DNA from: an uncultured Prevotellaceae bacterium
Lineage (GTDB): Bacteria; Bacteroidota; Bacteroidia; Bacteroidales; Bacteroidaceae
Direction of reading: 5' to 3'
Length of the DNA stretch: 32,200 bases
NCBI GenBank assembly: GCA_900313705.1
Contig: OMSJ01000015.1
Span: 1 to 32,200, forward strand
Part shown: positions 22,938-31,514 of the stretch, piece by piece
Numbering within the stretch: the first letter of the stretch is position 1
Layout of the letters: each line of letters begins with the position of its first letter
The notes under the pieces: model-generated
Told to the model about the DNA's origin: nothing
Database searches by the model: none
Seen by the model: the letters and a program-made list of their open reading frames with translations, nothing else
Made by a program: the position numbers and the translations under genes

Positions 22938-24515
22938 TCAGGCATCGGAGAGCGCCGAGTCGGGCCAGTTGACGAGATAGACTTGCTCCGTAGCGCGGGT
23001 GATGGCGGTGTAGAGCCAGCGGAAGTAGTCGGGCGAGAGCATCTCCTCCGTGATGTATCCCTGGTCGATATAGACGTGTTCCCATTGTCCGCCCTGCGCC
23101 TTGTGGCAGGTGACGGCATAGGCATACTTGATTTGCAGGGCGTTGTAGTAGGGGTCTTCGCGCAACTTCTTCATCCTGTCGCGCCGGTTTGTCAGCTCGG
23201 GATAGTCGTCCCAGACGCCCTGGAAGAGCGCTTCCTGCTGCTCTTTGGTCAGGGCAGGCGCTTCGCTCTGCAGAGTGTCGAGCAGGATGGTGACGTCCAT
23301 CTCCTTGTTGTCGTAGTCGGGGAACACAATCGTGGCGTCGGCAAACCTAAACCCGTAGAACGACCGCTCGTTCCTCAATCGCCGCACCACCGCAACGTCG
23401 CCGTTGGCGATGAAAGAGAAAGGGGCAAGGGGCAAGGGGCAGGGGGCAAGAGGATTGCTGCTTTCATGCTCCTTGCCCCTTGCTCCTTGCCCCTCTATGG
23501 TATTCTCTTGCTCCTTGCCCCTTGCTCCTTGCCCCTCTATGGTATTCTCTTGCTCCTTGCCCCTTGCTCCTTGCCCCTGTTCTCGGTCAGTCCAGAAGTA
23601 GTTATTCTTCGCCACCATGATGAAGTCTCCGCTGGAGAGCTCTTCCTCAAGGTCAAGGATGCGGCTCCGAATACCATTATTAAATATGTTGGCCCGCTTG
23701 TTGCTGCGCGTCACGACTATCGTGCCGTCGGTGCCGTACTTGCGATAGCTGTCCTCGAGGGCTTCGATGAGTTCGTCGCCCGGGAGCACCCTGACATCGG
23801 GGAAGCTCTTGCCCCTGAGCTTGGGGAACTCGAACATTTCACCTTCCTGGATGAGGCTGCGGAGCATCGTGGCGTTCCAGAGGATGCCCGACTCCTCGAG
23901 CTGGCGCACCACTTCCGTCAGGCAGCACTCCGTCACCTCCATGCCGTAGCCCTCGAGCATCATCTTGTCCAGCGCAGGACTCTCTTCCTCGCCGACGGGC
24001 GGCAACTGCGCCGTGTCGCCCACAAGGATGAGGCGGCAGCCTTCGCAGGAATAGACGTAGTGCATCAGGTCGTCGAGCAAACGCCCTGTCCCGAAGATGG
24101 AGCTGCCGCCCGACTCGTTGGCTATCATCGATGCCTCGTCCACGATGAAGAGCGTGTCCTGCCTGAGGTTGACGTCGTTCTGGAAGACATCCATCTCCGT
24201 GATGGACTTCTGCCTGTATATCTTCCTATGTATAGTATATGCGGGCGCGCCTGCGTACGAGGACAAGACCTTAGCGGCGCGTCCCGTCGGAGCAAGCAGC
24301 ATGATGCGCTGCCCGAGCTGTTGCATCGTGCGCACCAAAGCAGCCAGAAGCGACGTCTTGCCCGTGCCGGCATAGCCCTTGAGCAGGAATACTTCATCCT
24401 GCTCTCGCGACAACACAAAGTCGGAGAGCAAGGAAATGACTTTTTCCTGCTCTTTCGTCGGATTATGGACGAAGTTCTCCCTTATAAGGAGCCCTAAATC
24501 TTCACTTATTGCCAT
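22938..24515 (-). CDS. ATP-dependent RecD-like DNA helicase, with a repeat insertion
   Basis: A 525-residue superfamily 1B helicase. Walker A GYAGTGKTS (47-55), PTGRAAKVLS, Walker B VDEASM (125-130), the QLPPVGE motif, and the C-terminal UvrD-like motifs VTCHKAQGGQWEHVYID and YTAITRATEQVYLVNW are present. Such stand-alone RecD-like helicases help in DNA repair or plasmid/phage interplay. Residues about 311-366 are an insertion made of heptamer repeats (GQGARGKEQENTIE repeated) between KNNYFWTDRE and FSFIANGDVAVV. It is convergent with nothing; downstream lies the 32-bp inverted repeat and the rhamnose operon. Confidence 0.93.
   Translation of the reverse strand: MAISEDLGLLIRENFVHNPTKEQEKVISLLSDFVLSREQDEVFLLKGYAGTGKTSLLAALVRTMQQLGQRIMLLAPTGRAAKVLSSYAGAPAYTIHRKIYRQKSITEMDVFQNDVNLRQDTLFIVDEASMIANESGGSSIFGTGRLLDDLMHYVYSCEGCRLILVGDTAQLPPVGEEESPALDKMMLEGYGMEVTECCLTEVVRQLEESGILWNATMLRSLIQEGEMFEFPKLRGKSFPDVRVLPGDELIEALEDSYRKYGTDGTIVVTRSNKRANIFNNGIRSRILDLEEELSSGDFIMVAKNNYFWTDREQGQGARGKEQENTIEGQGARGKEQENTIEGQGARGKEHESSNPLAPCPLPLAPFSFIANGDVAVVRRLRNERSFYGFRFADATIVFPDYDNKEMDVTILLDTLQSEAPALTKEQQEALFQGVWDDYPELTNRRDRMKKLREDPYYNALQIKYAYAVTCHKAQGGQWEHVYIDQGYITEEMLSPDYFRWLYTAITRATEQVYLVNWPDSALSDA
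23422..23578 (-). repeat. Heptamer repeat array with 42-bp higher-order units, inside the helicase gene
   Basis: On the + strand four GGGGCAA-type heptamers (23422-23449), a short spacer, then inverted CTCCTTG/CCCCTTG heptamers in two complete 42-bp units (23469-23510, 23511-23552) and a partial third (23553-23578). 42 bp is both 6 heptamers and 14 codons, so unit number keeps the frame. The two halves are inverted and could form a stem. Confidence 0.88.
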
Positions 24516-24564
24516 TCTTTTATAAAAAAAAGACTGTTTTGTCGTAAATGTGAATAATTATTTT

Positions 24565-24572
24565 TACTTTTG
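24565..24572 (+). promoter_or_regulatory. Likely -7 box (TACTTTTG) of the pseudopilin-like gene
   Basis: TACTTTTG, 36 bp before the start at 24609. A TTTG at 24538-24541 is at 23 bp, wider than usual. Confidence 0.55.
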
Positions 24573-24608
24573 CGATGCGAAATTACAAAATAAATCACAT
24601 ATAACGCT

Positions 24609-25298
24609 ATGAAAAAGGGAATAAATGTTATTTTAGGTATCTGTGCAGTCGGTTTGCTCTTCGTTTGCTGGCGCAGTATTCGTGATACCGAAGACTTCGA
24701 CGCAACCGTCGCAGCCAGAGAGAATGTGGTTAAAGCACGCCTGATGGAGATCCGCAGTGCAGAGGAAGCTTACAAGGCTCAGCACGACGGAGTCTATTGC
24801 TCAGACTGGTCTGTCCTCATCAACTTCGTCAAGAACGGTAAGCTGCCCGTTATTATGAAGCAGGGCGTGCTCACCGAAGACCAGATGGAGAAAGGCCTCA
24901 CCGAAAGCAAGGCAGCAGCCATCGTCAACAGCGGCGACCAGGCTGCCATCGCAGCTAACGGACTCCAGAACTTCCGTCGCGACACCATTTGGGTTTCCCT
25001 ACAGGACTCCCTCTACAACTATGAAGGGTTCGAGGCAGACTCCATGCGCTACATTCCCTTCTCACAGGGCGACACCTTCGAACTCGTTGCCTGCCCCAAC
25101 ACCACACGCTCGGGCAGCATCATCCAGGTCATGGAGTGCAACGCACCGGACAGCAGCTTCCTCAAGGGAATGGGAAAGGCCGGCAACCGCCTCATCTACA
25201 ACCGCAACGAAGAAGCTAACGCCAAGGGCGCATACGCAGGTCTGAAGATTGGCGATGCCGGTAACAACTGGAACAACAATGCCGGCAACTGGGAGTAA
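24609..25298 (+). CDS. Membrane-anchored protein with pseudopilin-like features
   Basis: 229 residues. N-terminal membrane segment (about 5-22: INVILGICAVGLLFVCW). After it, RLMEIRSAEEAYKAQHDGVYCSDWSVLINFVKNGKLP resembles the N-terminal half of type II/IV pseudopilins, where an extended helix is followed by an early loop. No prepilin peptidase site is visible. The C-terminal part is polar with many Asn/Gly (GDAGNNWNNNAGNWE). Its function is unknown; the same order followed by DUF3822 and rsmD is what I would expect for a conserved Bacteroidetes trio. Its end overlaps the next gene. Confidence 0.75.
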   Translation: MKKGINVILGICAVGLLFVCWRSIRDTEDFDATVAARENVVKARLMEIRSAEEAYKAQHDGVYCSDWSVLINFVKNGKLPVIMKQGVLTEDQMEKGLTESKAAAIVNSGDQAAIAANGLQNFRRDTIWVSLQDSLYNYEGFEADSMRYIPFSQGDTFELVACPNTTRSGSIIQVMECNAPDSSFLKGMGKAGNRLIYNRNEEANAKGAYAGLKIGDAGNNWNNNAGNWE

Positions 25299-26091
25299 TT
25301 CATTCACAAACTATAGACTGTCCATCCGCCTCGGTGCGGATGGATTTTCTTTTTCTGTAGGCAGCACGCCCGACGGCTCTGTCGTGCAGGAAGACCGCTT
25401 TCCCGTCACCGACCCGGCAGCAATGGCCGACGTCCTAAGGCAGGCTCTGCGGAAACCCTACCTCATGGACTACCGCTTCCAGAGCGTAGAGCTCGTCACG
25501 GAAGGCCCCTCCACCATCGTACCCCTCGAACACTTCAACAAGAGCGACATGCTGGCCTTCTACCGGCTCTGCTTCCCTCCATCTGCCACCGTCCAAGGCT
25601 CAACGGTCAATGCTCAACGGTCAATGGTCAATGGTCAACGGTCAATGGTCAATGGTCAATGGTCAATGGCCGACATGCAGTACCAGATACTCTCGTCCGT
25701 CGAAGCAGTCATGCTTTTCCGCTTAGACCAGAGCCTCCTCCGCATCGTGCAGGAATGCTATCCCGACGTCAAGGCGTGCTGCGCAGACGCACAGGAACTG
25801 GAACGGATAGCAGCCATGCAGGAGAAACGTCCTGCGCCTGAGGATGCGCAGCAGCAAGACGTGCATCTCCATGTCGCAGAGCACAGCATCTTCATCGCCG
25901 TCTTCGCCCGAAGCAAGTTGCTCTACGCAGCTTCTCAGCCTGCAGCGAACGACGCCGACCGCACCTTCCTGCTCCTCGGCATCTGGAAAGCCCTCGACCT
26001 GAACCCACAACGCGACGTCCTCCATCTCGAAGGCGCATCAAGAGAACTGCAGAAGACCATCGGAGAGTACATACTTAATGTTGACTATTAG
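25279..26091 (+). CDS. DUF3822 family protein, with a heptamer-repeat insertion
   Basis: About 270 residues with start at 25279 (MPATGSNSFTNYRLSIRLG), overlapping the upstream gene by 20 nt; an in-frame ATG at 25249 gives 10 more. DUF3822 is a Bacteroidetes family of unknown function. Seen: RLSIRLGADGFSFSV near the start, PLEHFNKSDMLAFYRLCFP, the acidic DVKACCADAQELERI and the C-terminal SRELQKTIGEYILNVDY. Residues about 107-132 (GSTVNAQRSMVNGQRSMVNGQWSM in part) are encoded by heptamer repeats and are not expected in the family. Confidence 0.85.
   Translation: MPATGSNSFTNYRLSIRLGADGFSFSVGSTPDGSVVQEDRFPVTDPAAMADVLRQALRKPYLMDYRFQSVELVTEGPSTIVPLEHFNKSDMLAFYRLCFPPSATVQGSTVNAQRSMVNGQRSMVNGQWSMADMQYQILSSVEAVMLFRLDQSLLRIVQECYPDVKACCADAQELERIAAMQEKRPAPEDAQQQDVHLHVAEHSIFIAVFARSKLLYAASQPAANDADRTFLLLGIWKALDLNPQRDVLHLEGASRELQKTIGEYILNVDY
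25598..25667 (+). repeat. Ten tandem GGTCAAT-type heptamers inside the DUF3822 gene
   Basis: Ten consecutive heptamers with GGTCAAT as consensus (GCTCAAC and GGTCAAC variants). Three heptamers equal seven codons, so the protein shows the repeat MVNGQRS. A change of one or two heptamers would shift the frame. Confidence 0.92.
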
Positions 26092-26239
26092 AAAATGGAG
26101 AAAGAAGAAGATAAATGAAGATAGAAGGAGATAGAAGACGTTAGTCTTGCCCATGTTAACTTCCTAAGGTGTTGTCCTCTATCTTCGCCGCTGAAAGCGG
26201 CATATCTTCCTCTAACTCCCTCTATCTTCTTTTTATATT
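26092..26239. repeat. Inverted repeat and hairpin between the DUF3822 and rsmD genes
   Basis: AGATAGAAGGAGATAGAAGA (26119-26138) and its near complement at 26208-26227 (17 of 20) face each other around a loop holding GCCGCTGAAAGCGGC (26186-26200). No gene lies here. Confidence 0.65.
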
Positions 26240-26773
26240 ATGCGAGTCATCACCGGCAAATACAAAGGCAGGCACTTCGAAGTGCCGCGCTCGTTCTCAG
26301 CACGTCCCACGACAGACTTCGCCAAGGAGAACCTCTTCAACGTCTTGCAAGGCTACATCGACTTCAGCGAAGCACCGACGGCCCTCGACCTCTTCTCCGG
26401 CACGGGCAGCATCACGCTGGAGCTCGTCAGCCGAGGTTGCGGACGCGTCATCAGCGTGGAGCTCGATGTCCGTCACCATCGCCTCATCAAGCAGTTCCTC
26501 GACAAGTTGCAGGACACCGCAGCCCTCCCCATTCGCGCCGATGCCCTTCAGTACGTGACAAAGTGCCGCGAGCAGTTCGACTTCATCTTTGCCGACCCGC
26601 CTTACGTCCTGCCGCAAATCCCCGAACTGCCCGACATCATCCTCAGCCGCAACCTCCTAAAGCCCGACGGTCTCTTTGTCCTCGAGCACGGCAAGCAGAA
26701 CGACTTCTCCCAGCATCCCCGCTTCCTCGAGCACCGCGCCTACGGCAGTGTCAACTTCTCCTTCTTCCAGTAA
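26240..26773 (+). CDS. rsmD: 16S rRNA m2G966 methyltransferase RsmD
   Basis: 177 residues. MRVITGKYKGRHFEVPRSFSARPTTDFAKENLFNVL is the family start; DLFSGTGS (50-57) binds SAM and DPPY (119-122) is the catalytic motif. It methylates N2 of G966 in 16S rRNA. It is convergent with the big secreted protein gene. Confidence 0.95.
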   Translation: MRVITGKYKGRHFEVPRSFSARPTTDFAKENLFNVLQGYIDFSEAPTALDLFSGTGSITLELVSRGCGRVISVELDVRHHRLIKQFLDKLQDTAALPIRADALQYVTKCREQFDFIFADPPYVLPQIPELPDIILSRNLLKPDGLFVLEHGKQNDFSQHPRFLEHRAYGSVNFSFFQ

Positions 26774-26841
26774 ACTTTCGTCAGAAAGCGAGCTTTCCGC
26801 CAACTTTCGCCTCGTGTACGCGCTTATATTAATATAATGTA

Positions 26842-26885
26842 GAGGGCGCACCTCTTCGCTGTGATTGGCGAAGGGATGCACCCTC
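26842..26885. terminator. Imperfect hairpin between convergent rsmD and the secreted protein gene
   Basis: GAGGGCGCACCTCTTCGC pairs imperfectly with GCGAAGGGATGCACCCTC. A likely bidirectional terminator, though no strong T tract follows on either strand. Confidence 0.5.
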
Positions 26886-26907
26886 GGCATAGAGTGCCCA
26901 CAAGCAC

Positions 26908-29900
26908 TTAGTTCTTGCGTCGGAACAACACTTTCTTGTTGTCGATGATGTTGATGCCTTCCTGCGGCTCGTCGTGCCTGCGGCCAGAGAGGTCGTAGAT
27001 GCGGGTGTCGCCCGCGGAACCGATGCTCGAAGCAGGCAGTTCATCTACGTTGACTTCGTAGTCACCGTCGTGTGCCTTGAAGTTGCACTCGCGCTGAAGC
27101 ACCTTCTTCTCCACGTTGCCCGCCGAATCGACCGCCAACACACAGAAGCCATAGTCGATGTCATCGTAGAAGCGATAGCAGAAGGTGCTGTCGGGAGCAA
27201 TGTCCGTAGCTATTTCCCACCACGGCGCATTCTGTCCTGCCTGCACATAGAAGCGGTACTTCCAGATGCCGGATGCGTTGTCCTCGCCGAAGAAGTGGAA
27301 GGAGATCGTGCTGTCGTTCTCGTTTACCACTTCGTCAATGAAGCTGCTCGGCGCAACGGCATCCACGATGTTCGTCCAAGTGGGAGTCAGGATGGCTTCC
27401 TCATAGTCGAAGACGATGCCGGCACGGTTTTTGATTTGCGTGCCGTCAGCCTTGCCCTGCTTCACGCCCACCTCGAACATCACTTCGCCGATGCCCGACG
27501 TGCCGTTGTAGTTGACGGGCAGGATGCCCTGCATCAAGTCGTCCGTCGGCTCCATCGTCATCGGGTCGAGGCTCTGGAAAATCCACTGTGCGATGCCAGT
27601 CTTCTGGTTGAACGTTCCATCCACTTGAGCGATGGCGTAGATTTCAGGCCGCATGTCGATAGTCTTTACGAAAGAAATCGTGTTGTTCTGGCTTACGACA
27701 TCCGCCGCATCGAGGAATGCTTCTCTTTCGCCAATCTTGATGCCAGTTGGCATGAACTTGGTCAAGTCAAAGTAACGGCTATCCAGCGTGTCTTTTATGA
27801 CAATCGTATGCGCCGCCGCCGTCGCAAACGTCGTGTCGTTCTCGAACTCAATTGTGTAGTTCACGCGAGCCACACTGTCCGCAATGAACTTGCTCCCGGA
27901 CTCTGACAGATAGCCGATTATGTCATTGGGGTCAGAAGGAGGTTGAGGAGAGGAAGTGCCGCCGCCACCATCTGGATTGGGAGGACAATTCGGAATCTTC
28001 TCTGTAAAGGCTTTTATACAATTCCCAACATCAGCACCAATACTGAAAGCATCTATCCCCTTCGTGTACTTATTCCCATTTGCCATAGCTTTGGCTAAAT
28101 TCTTGAAATCCCCTGCAGGTAAATATGCAGATGCACATGTTATTAATGTCTCGGTAATGGATATGCCAGTAAGAACAGTTTGTAACTCCTCCCAGAAATT
28201 CTTTTGTATACTATTGTCGTCACACATTGCCATTCCTGTCACTGTAACAACATTACTAACAACTCCAGCTATGCATTCTGCTGTAGCACTGACTGCTTTT
28301 ACTGGTGGATTAGGTACCAAATCCGCAATCATGTTGACAACTGATATCCCATCGGACACGACATTAGCAACACATTCCCATCTGTCCCTTACACAGCAAT
28401 ATCTGTCTTTTAAACTTGGAGTTTTGAATCGCACATTTGCTACATCAATACTCATCTTATTGACAGTAGTCCAATCTTTAGGCACAGAGAAGTATGAGAG
28501 AACTTCCTCCTTTGCTGAAATTGTCAATCGGAGCATCTTTGTCTCTAATGGTGCAATGTTAGTAAAGAAATAATTACTGCGCACATAAACGCTATCACCA
28601 AAAATTTCCCCATCTTTCGCCCAAAACTTAAGGAAATAATGATCGTCACCAGCGGCTTCGGAATAGACTTTCAGCTCTTCAAAGTCACTGACTGAAAGTG
28701 AATCAGTAACCACATTGTCGAACAACCCTGGCAGTCCCAGTCCCTCGTATTCAATATGGGATATACCGTCCTGTGATTTTGTCTTCAGCCATGTGTAAAT
28801 AGGCACCGCATACGCCGTCATATTGCCCTTGTTGGTAATCTTGATGGTGTATGTCGTTGATGTGCCACGCAGGAAGGTTGATGGGAAGGTGACGTCTGTT
28901 GCCAATTCGATGTCAACGGCTTCTTCGACTGTCACGACATTGGCAACGGGCTTGTCCTCTTCTGTGAAGTGGAACACGGCATTATAATCACCAAGCGTTG
29001 CGGCGGTAAAGTCGAAGGTCACGGCTGTCTCGGCATCGCTGTCATGACTGACATCAACAGAATGTATTGTGTCGCCTGGGGCAATGACCAAGTCAACTGC
29101 ATACAGGTCGCGGAAGCCGTTGCCCTTGAAGGTGATGGTGCTGCAACCGCCGTTGCCAACGGTATGCACATCCCAGTCGACCACGTCGTACTTGTCCATG
29201 TGCATGTACTCCAACTTCATCGTGCTCTGCGAACCTGTCACGTCATGCACGGCAAGGTAGTATGTGCCATCCTCCCAAGTATGGATGCCACCCCACTTAA
29301 CCGAAGCCGATTCTGAAGTCTTGAACACCTCCGCACCCGAAGGAGCAAAGACTTGCACCGTGGCTGGTTGGCTGAGCTTAAACGCCACCGTGTCGCCTGC
29401 CTCCGCCTCGAACGACAGCCATTGAATATTGTTTCGTTTTGGGCGGATGAAAGATTTGATTGTGTTGGGTTCGAGAGGAATAACGTCTGTCAGAGCTTGT
29501 TTAGTGCGGTAGTCTGTATACTGCTGAACTAAGTCTGAAAAACGGCCATCGGTAAGATGGAAGCGTAGGCGAATATCGTTTTGTGCATAGATGACTGGCG
29601 AAGTGTCTTCCACAGCAAAGTGGAAACAACTGCTACGAATCGGCTTCTCTGCCACTGGCAGCAAGCTGATAAGTTGCACGGTGGATTGTTCGCTTGGCAA
29701 TTCACCCACGGTGGAAAATCCTTCGCTATTCACCCAATATTCATATTTGCTAAACGACGGCAGTTCCCTCTCCGTCAGCTTCAGGAAGAGCTGCGAGGTG
29801 ACGGGCGAGTCATCTCCAGCCACAACGTGAAACGTGTGTATGCCATCTTTTAATGCTGAAATATCGACTGCGAAGAGGCCATCGCCAAGCGGCCTGTTGA

Positions 29901-30420
29901 CAACATTGACAAAATCATCGTCTATCCAATAACGCACATTGCCGTTGAAGTTGGGAGCATCTGTTTGTGCTGAGAGACGAACAAATATTTGTGACATTAC
30001 GGAAGAGGCATTCTCGCCTGCCACAACATGGAGCGTGTGGATACCAAACTTCAATTCCGAGACATCAATGGTAAAGATGCCGCCATCGAGCGGAGTGCTA
30101 ATGATGTTTGCGAAGTTGTCATCTATCCAGTAGCGGATTGTGCCGTCGAAGTCGGATGCAGTAGCTTGCTCTGAAAGCTTCACGAAGAGCTGCGATGTGA
30201 CGGGTGATGGTTTGTCGCCCATTATCTGGGCATGTAGGACGTGAATGCCATCGTTTGTCCCACTCACGTTGATGCTGCTCGTCCAAGAGTTGCCTTCCAG
30301 TCCGACCATTTGCCGTGCTGTGTAGGCATCGTCAAGCCAATATGAGAGAACGGTCTGTCCTCGTGCCGCGAGTACACACACACAGCAAAGAAGCATAAGT
30401 GAAGTAATCTGTCGGTGCAT
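26908..30420 (-). CDS. Large secreted repeat protein with DUF7619-like domain and 'IYDLSGRR' tail
   Basis: 1170 residues. Signal peptide MHRQITSLMLLCCVCVLAARG. Residues about 22-215 hold three to four repeats of roughly 55-60 residues, each with YWIDD or YWLDD, GIHTLHVVAGE-like strands and VTSQLFVKLSEQ. A beta-rich middle (CARDB-like FLRGTSTTYTIKITNKGNMTAYAVP) follows, then a helical, Cys-rich stretch at about 685-840. GGGGTSSPQPPSDPNDI precedes the DUF7619-like VARVNYTIEFENDTTFATAAAHTIVIKDTLD. The end SSIGSAGDTRIYDLSGRR...GINIIDNKKVLFRRKN is a tail common on Bacteroidales secreted proteins. Probably cell-surface. It starts 5 bp after the beta-helix gene stop. Confidence 0.85.
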   Translation of the reverse strand: MHRQITSLMLLCCVCVLAARGQTVLSYWLDDAYTARQMVGLEGNSWTSSINVSGTNDGIHVLHAQIMGDKPSPVTSQLFVKLSEQATASDFDGTIRYWIDDNFANIISTPLDGGIFTIDVSELKFGIHTLHVVAGENASSVMSQIFVRLSAQTDAPNFNGNVRYWIDDDFVNVVNRPLGDGLFAVDISALKDGIHTFHVVAGDDSPVTSQLFLKLTERELPSFSKYEYWVNSEGFSTVGELPSEQSTVQLISLLPVAEKPIRSSCFHFAVEDTSPVIYAQNDIRLRFHLTDGRFSDLVQQYTDYRTKQALTDVIPLEPNTIKSFIRPKRNNIQWLSFEAEAGDTVAFKLSQPATVQVFAPSGAEVFKTSESASVKWGGIHTWEDGTYYLAVHDVTGSQSTMKLEYMHMDKYDVVDWDVHTVGNGGCSTITFKGNGFRDLYAVDLVIAPGDTIHSVDVSHDSDAETAVTFDFTAATLGDYNAVFHFTEEDKPVANVVTVEEAVDIELATDVTFPSTFLRGTSTTYTIKITNKGNMTAYAVPIYTWLKTKSQDGISHIEYEGLGLPGLFDNVVTDSLSVSDFEELKVYSEAAGDDHYFLKFWAKDGEIFGDSVYVRSNYFFTNIAPLETKMLRLTISAKEEVLSYFSVPKDWTTVNKMSIDVANVRFKTPSLKDRYCCVRDRWECVANVVSDGISVVNMIADLVPNPPVKAVSATAECIAGVVSNVVTVTGMAMCDDNSIQKNFWEELQTVLTGISITETLITCASAYLPAGDFKNLAKAMANGNKYTKGIDAFSIGADVGNCIKAFTEKIPNCPPNPDGGGGTSSPQPPSDPNDIIGYLSESGSKFIADSVARVNYTIEFENDTTFATAAAHTIVIKDTLDSRYFDLTKFMPTGIKIGEREAFLDAADVVSQNNTISFVKTIDMRPEIYAIAQVDGTFNQKTGIAQWIFQSLDPMTMEPTDDLMQGILPVNYNGTSGIGEVMFEVGVKQGKADGTQIKNRAGIVFDYEEAILTPTWTNIVDAVAPSSFIDEVVNENDSTISFHFFGEDNASGIWKYRFYVQAGQNAPWWEIATDIAPDSTFCYRFYDDIDYGFCVLAVDSAGNVEKKVLQRECNFKAHDGDYEVNVDELPASSIGSAGDTRIYDLSGRRHDEPQEGINIIDNKKVLFRRKN

Positions 30421-30425
30421 GGTGC

Positions 30426-31514
30426 TTACTGTTCAGGTGTTGTCACTTCGATGTTCACGCTCAGTTTGCCGTCAGCCGTAGGACGTTTTGCGACCTCGCA
30501 TTTTGTAATGCGCGGCGCGGAGGGAACAGGGTCGTAGGGATACATGCCACCATATACACCAACCTCTGTGCCGTCATCGCCCAAATAATTTCCTCTTATC
30601 TCATCCGTCAGGATAAGGTCATTAGCAAACATCACAGGGTAGTATTGATTTGGGTTAACTTCACGCAAAAAAACGCCAGATGCATTTTCATGTTTTCCAA
30701 GGGATACATTATTAGCAGAAGAGTTTAGGCCATTAAAAAGGGACTGAGTGCCGCCGTAATCAGAACGATGATAAAAGCAGATGCAATTGTTAGCAACATT
30801 TGTGGTGGGTAATGGAAATCCAAAAGTTGCTCCTAAAATACAATTTTGAAAAACACTATTTTGGGGAGAATAGGTATTTTGTAGGTAATGACTACCATAT
30901 CCAGCAGTAGTATAACCAACACCAACTGGATAGCTTACATAACAATTTATGAAGGTTGCAGAAGCAGCACTATCCCATTGCGAAATTGCAACATAACAAT
31001 TTATAAACAAAGGATTGCCTCTATAGTGATTAAATTTTGTAATCATACACTGCGTGAAGGTCACATCACGAAGTTGCCATTTATAAGTTTCTGAACCACA
31101 GAAGCCACATTTTGTGAAGTTTGCATTTATAAGGGTACAGTCATAAGGAACATAAGAAGTACCACCAAAGAACACACCCTCTACATCAAGAATATGCTCT
31201 GTGTCAGAAGGTGACGAAATTTTAAAAAACTGGGAGCCTATTAATTCTGTCCTCACAATACCTTTTTCTGCGTCTGTCTCCATGCCAGCTCCCTTTATGG
31301 TAACGGCTTTCGTAATAGACTCGCATTTGAATACACCGCTGGAGAGGGTAATAAGGTCTCCGTTCTCGGCGGCGGCATGGGCTTGAACGAAGGCATTCTC
31401 GCCATAATAGACAGACATATTCCCCTCATGCGTGAGGGTTGCTACTAATGTGTTTTGTGCATAACTCATGGTTGCCACTACAAGCGCAACCAAAGAAAGA
31501 AACATTCTTTTCAT
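30426..31514 (-). CDS. Secreted parallel beta-helix protein
   Basis: 362 residues. Signal peptide MKRMFLSLVALVVATMSYAQ. The body is built of short repeating strands with conserved N, C and F positions (CTLINANFTKCGFCGSE, VTFTQCMITKFN, NPLFINCYVAIS, SATFINCYVSYP), typical of right-handed parallel beta helices. Residues about 55-70 (GDLITLSSGVFKCESITKAVTIKGAG) resemble the start of pectate-lyase-like or adhesin folds. It ends in a basic/polar tail without the IYDLSGRR motif. It shares an operon with the following 1170-residue protein (5-bp gap). Confidence 0.82.
   Translation of the reverse strand: MKRMFLSLVALVVATMSYAQNTLVATLTHEGNMSVYYGENAFVQAHAAAENGDLITLSSGVFKCESITKAVTIKGAGMETDAEKGIVRTELIGSQFFKISSPSDTEHILDVEGVFFGGTSYVPYDCTLINANFTKCGFCGSETYKWQLRDVTFTQCMITKFNHYRGNPLFINCYVAISQWDSAASATFINCYVSYPVGVGYTTAGYGSHYLQNTYSPQNSVFQNCILGATFGFPLPTTNVANNCICFYHRSDYGGTQSLFNGLNSSANNVSLGKHENASGVFLREVNPNQYYPVMFANDLILTDEIRGNYLGDDGTEVGVYGGMYPYDPVPSAPRITKCEVAKRPTADGKLSVNIEVTTPEQ

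Noticed and set aside
22836-24497. 553-residue forward ORF opposite the helicase gene
   Set aside because: It is antisense to a gene with clear Walker A, Walker B and UvrD-type motifs; the ORF itself shows only low-complexity sequence and no family motif.
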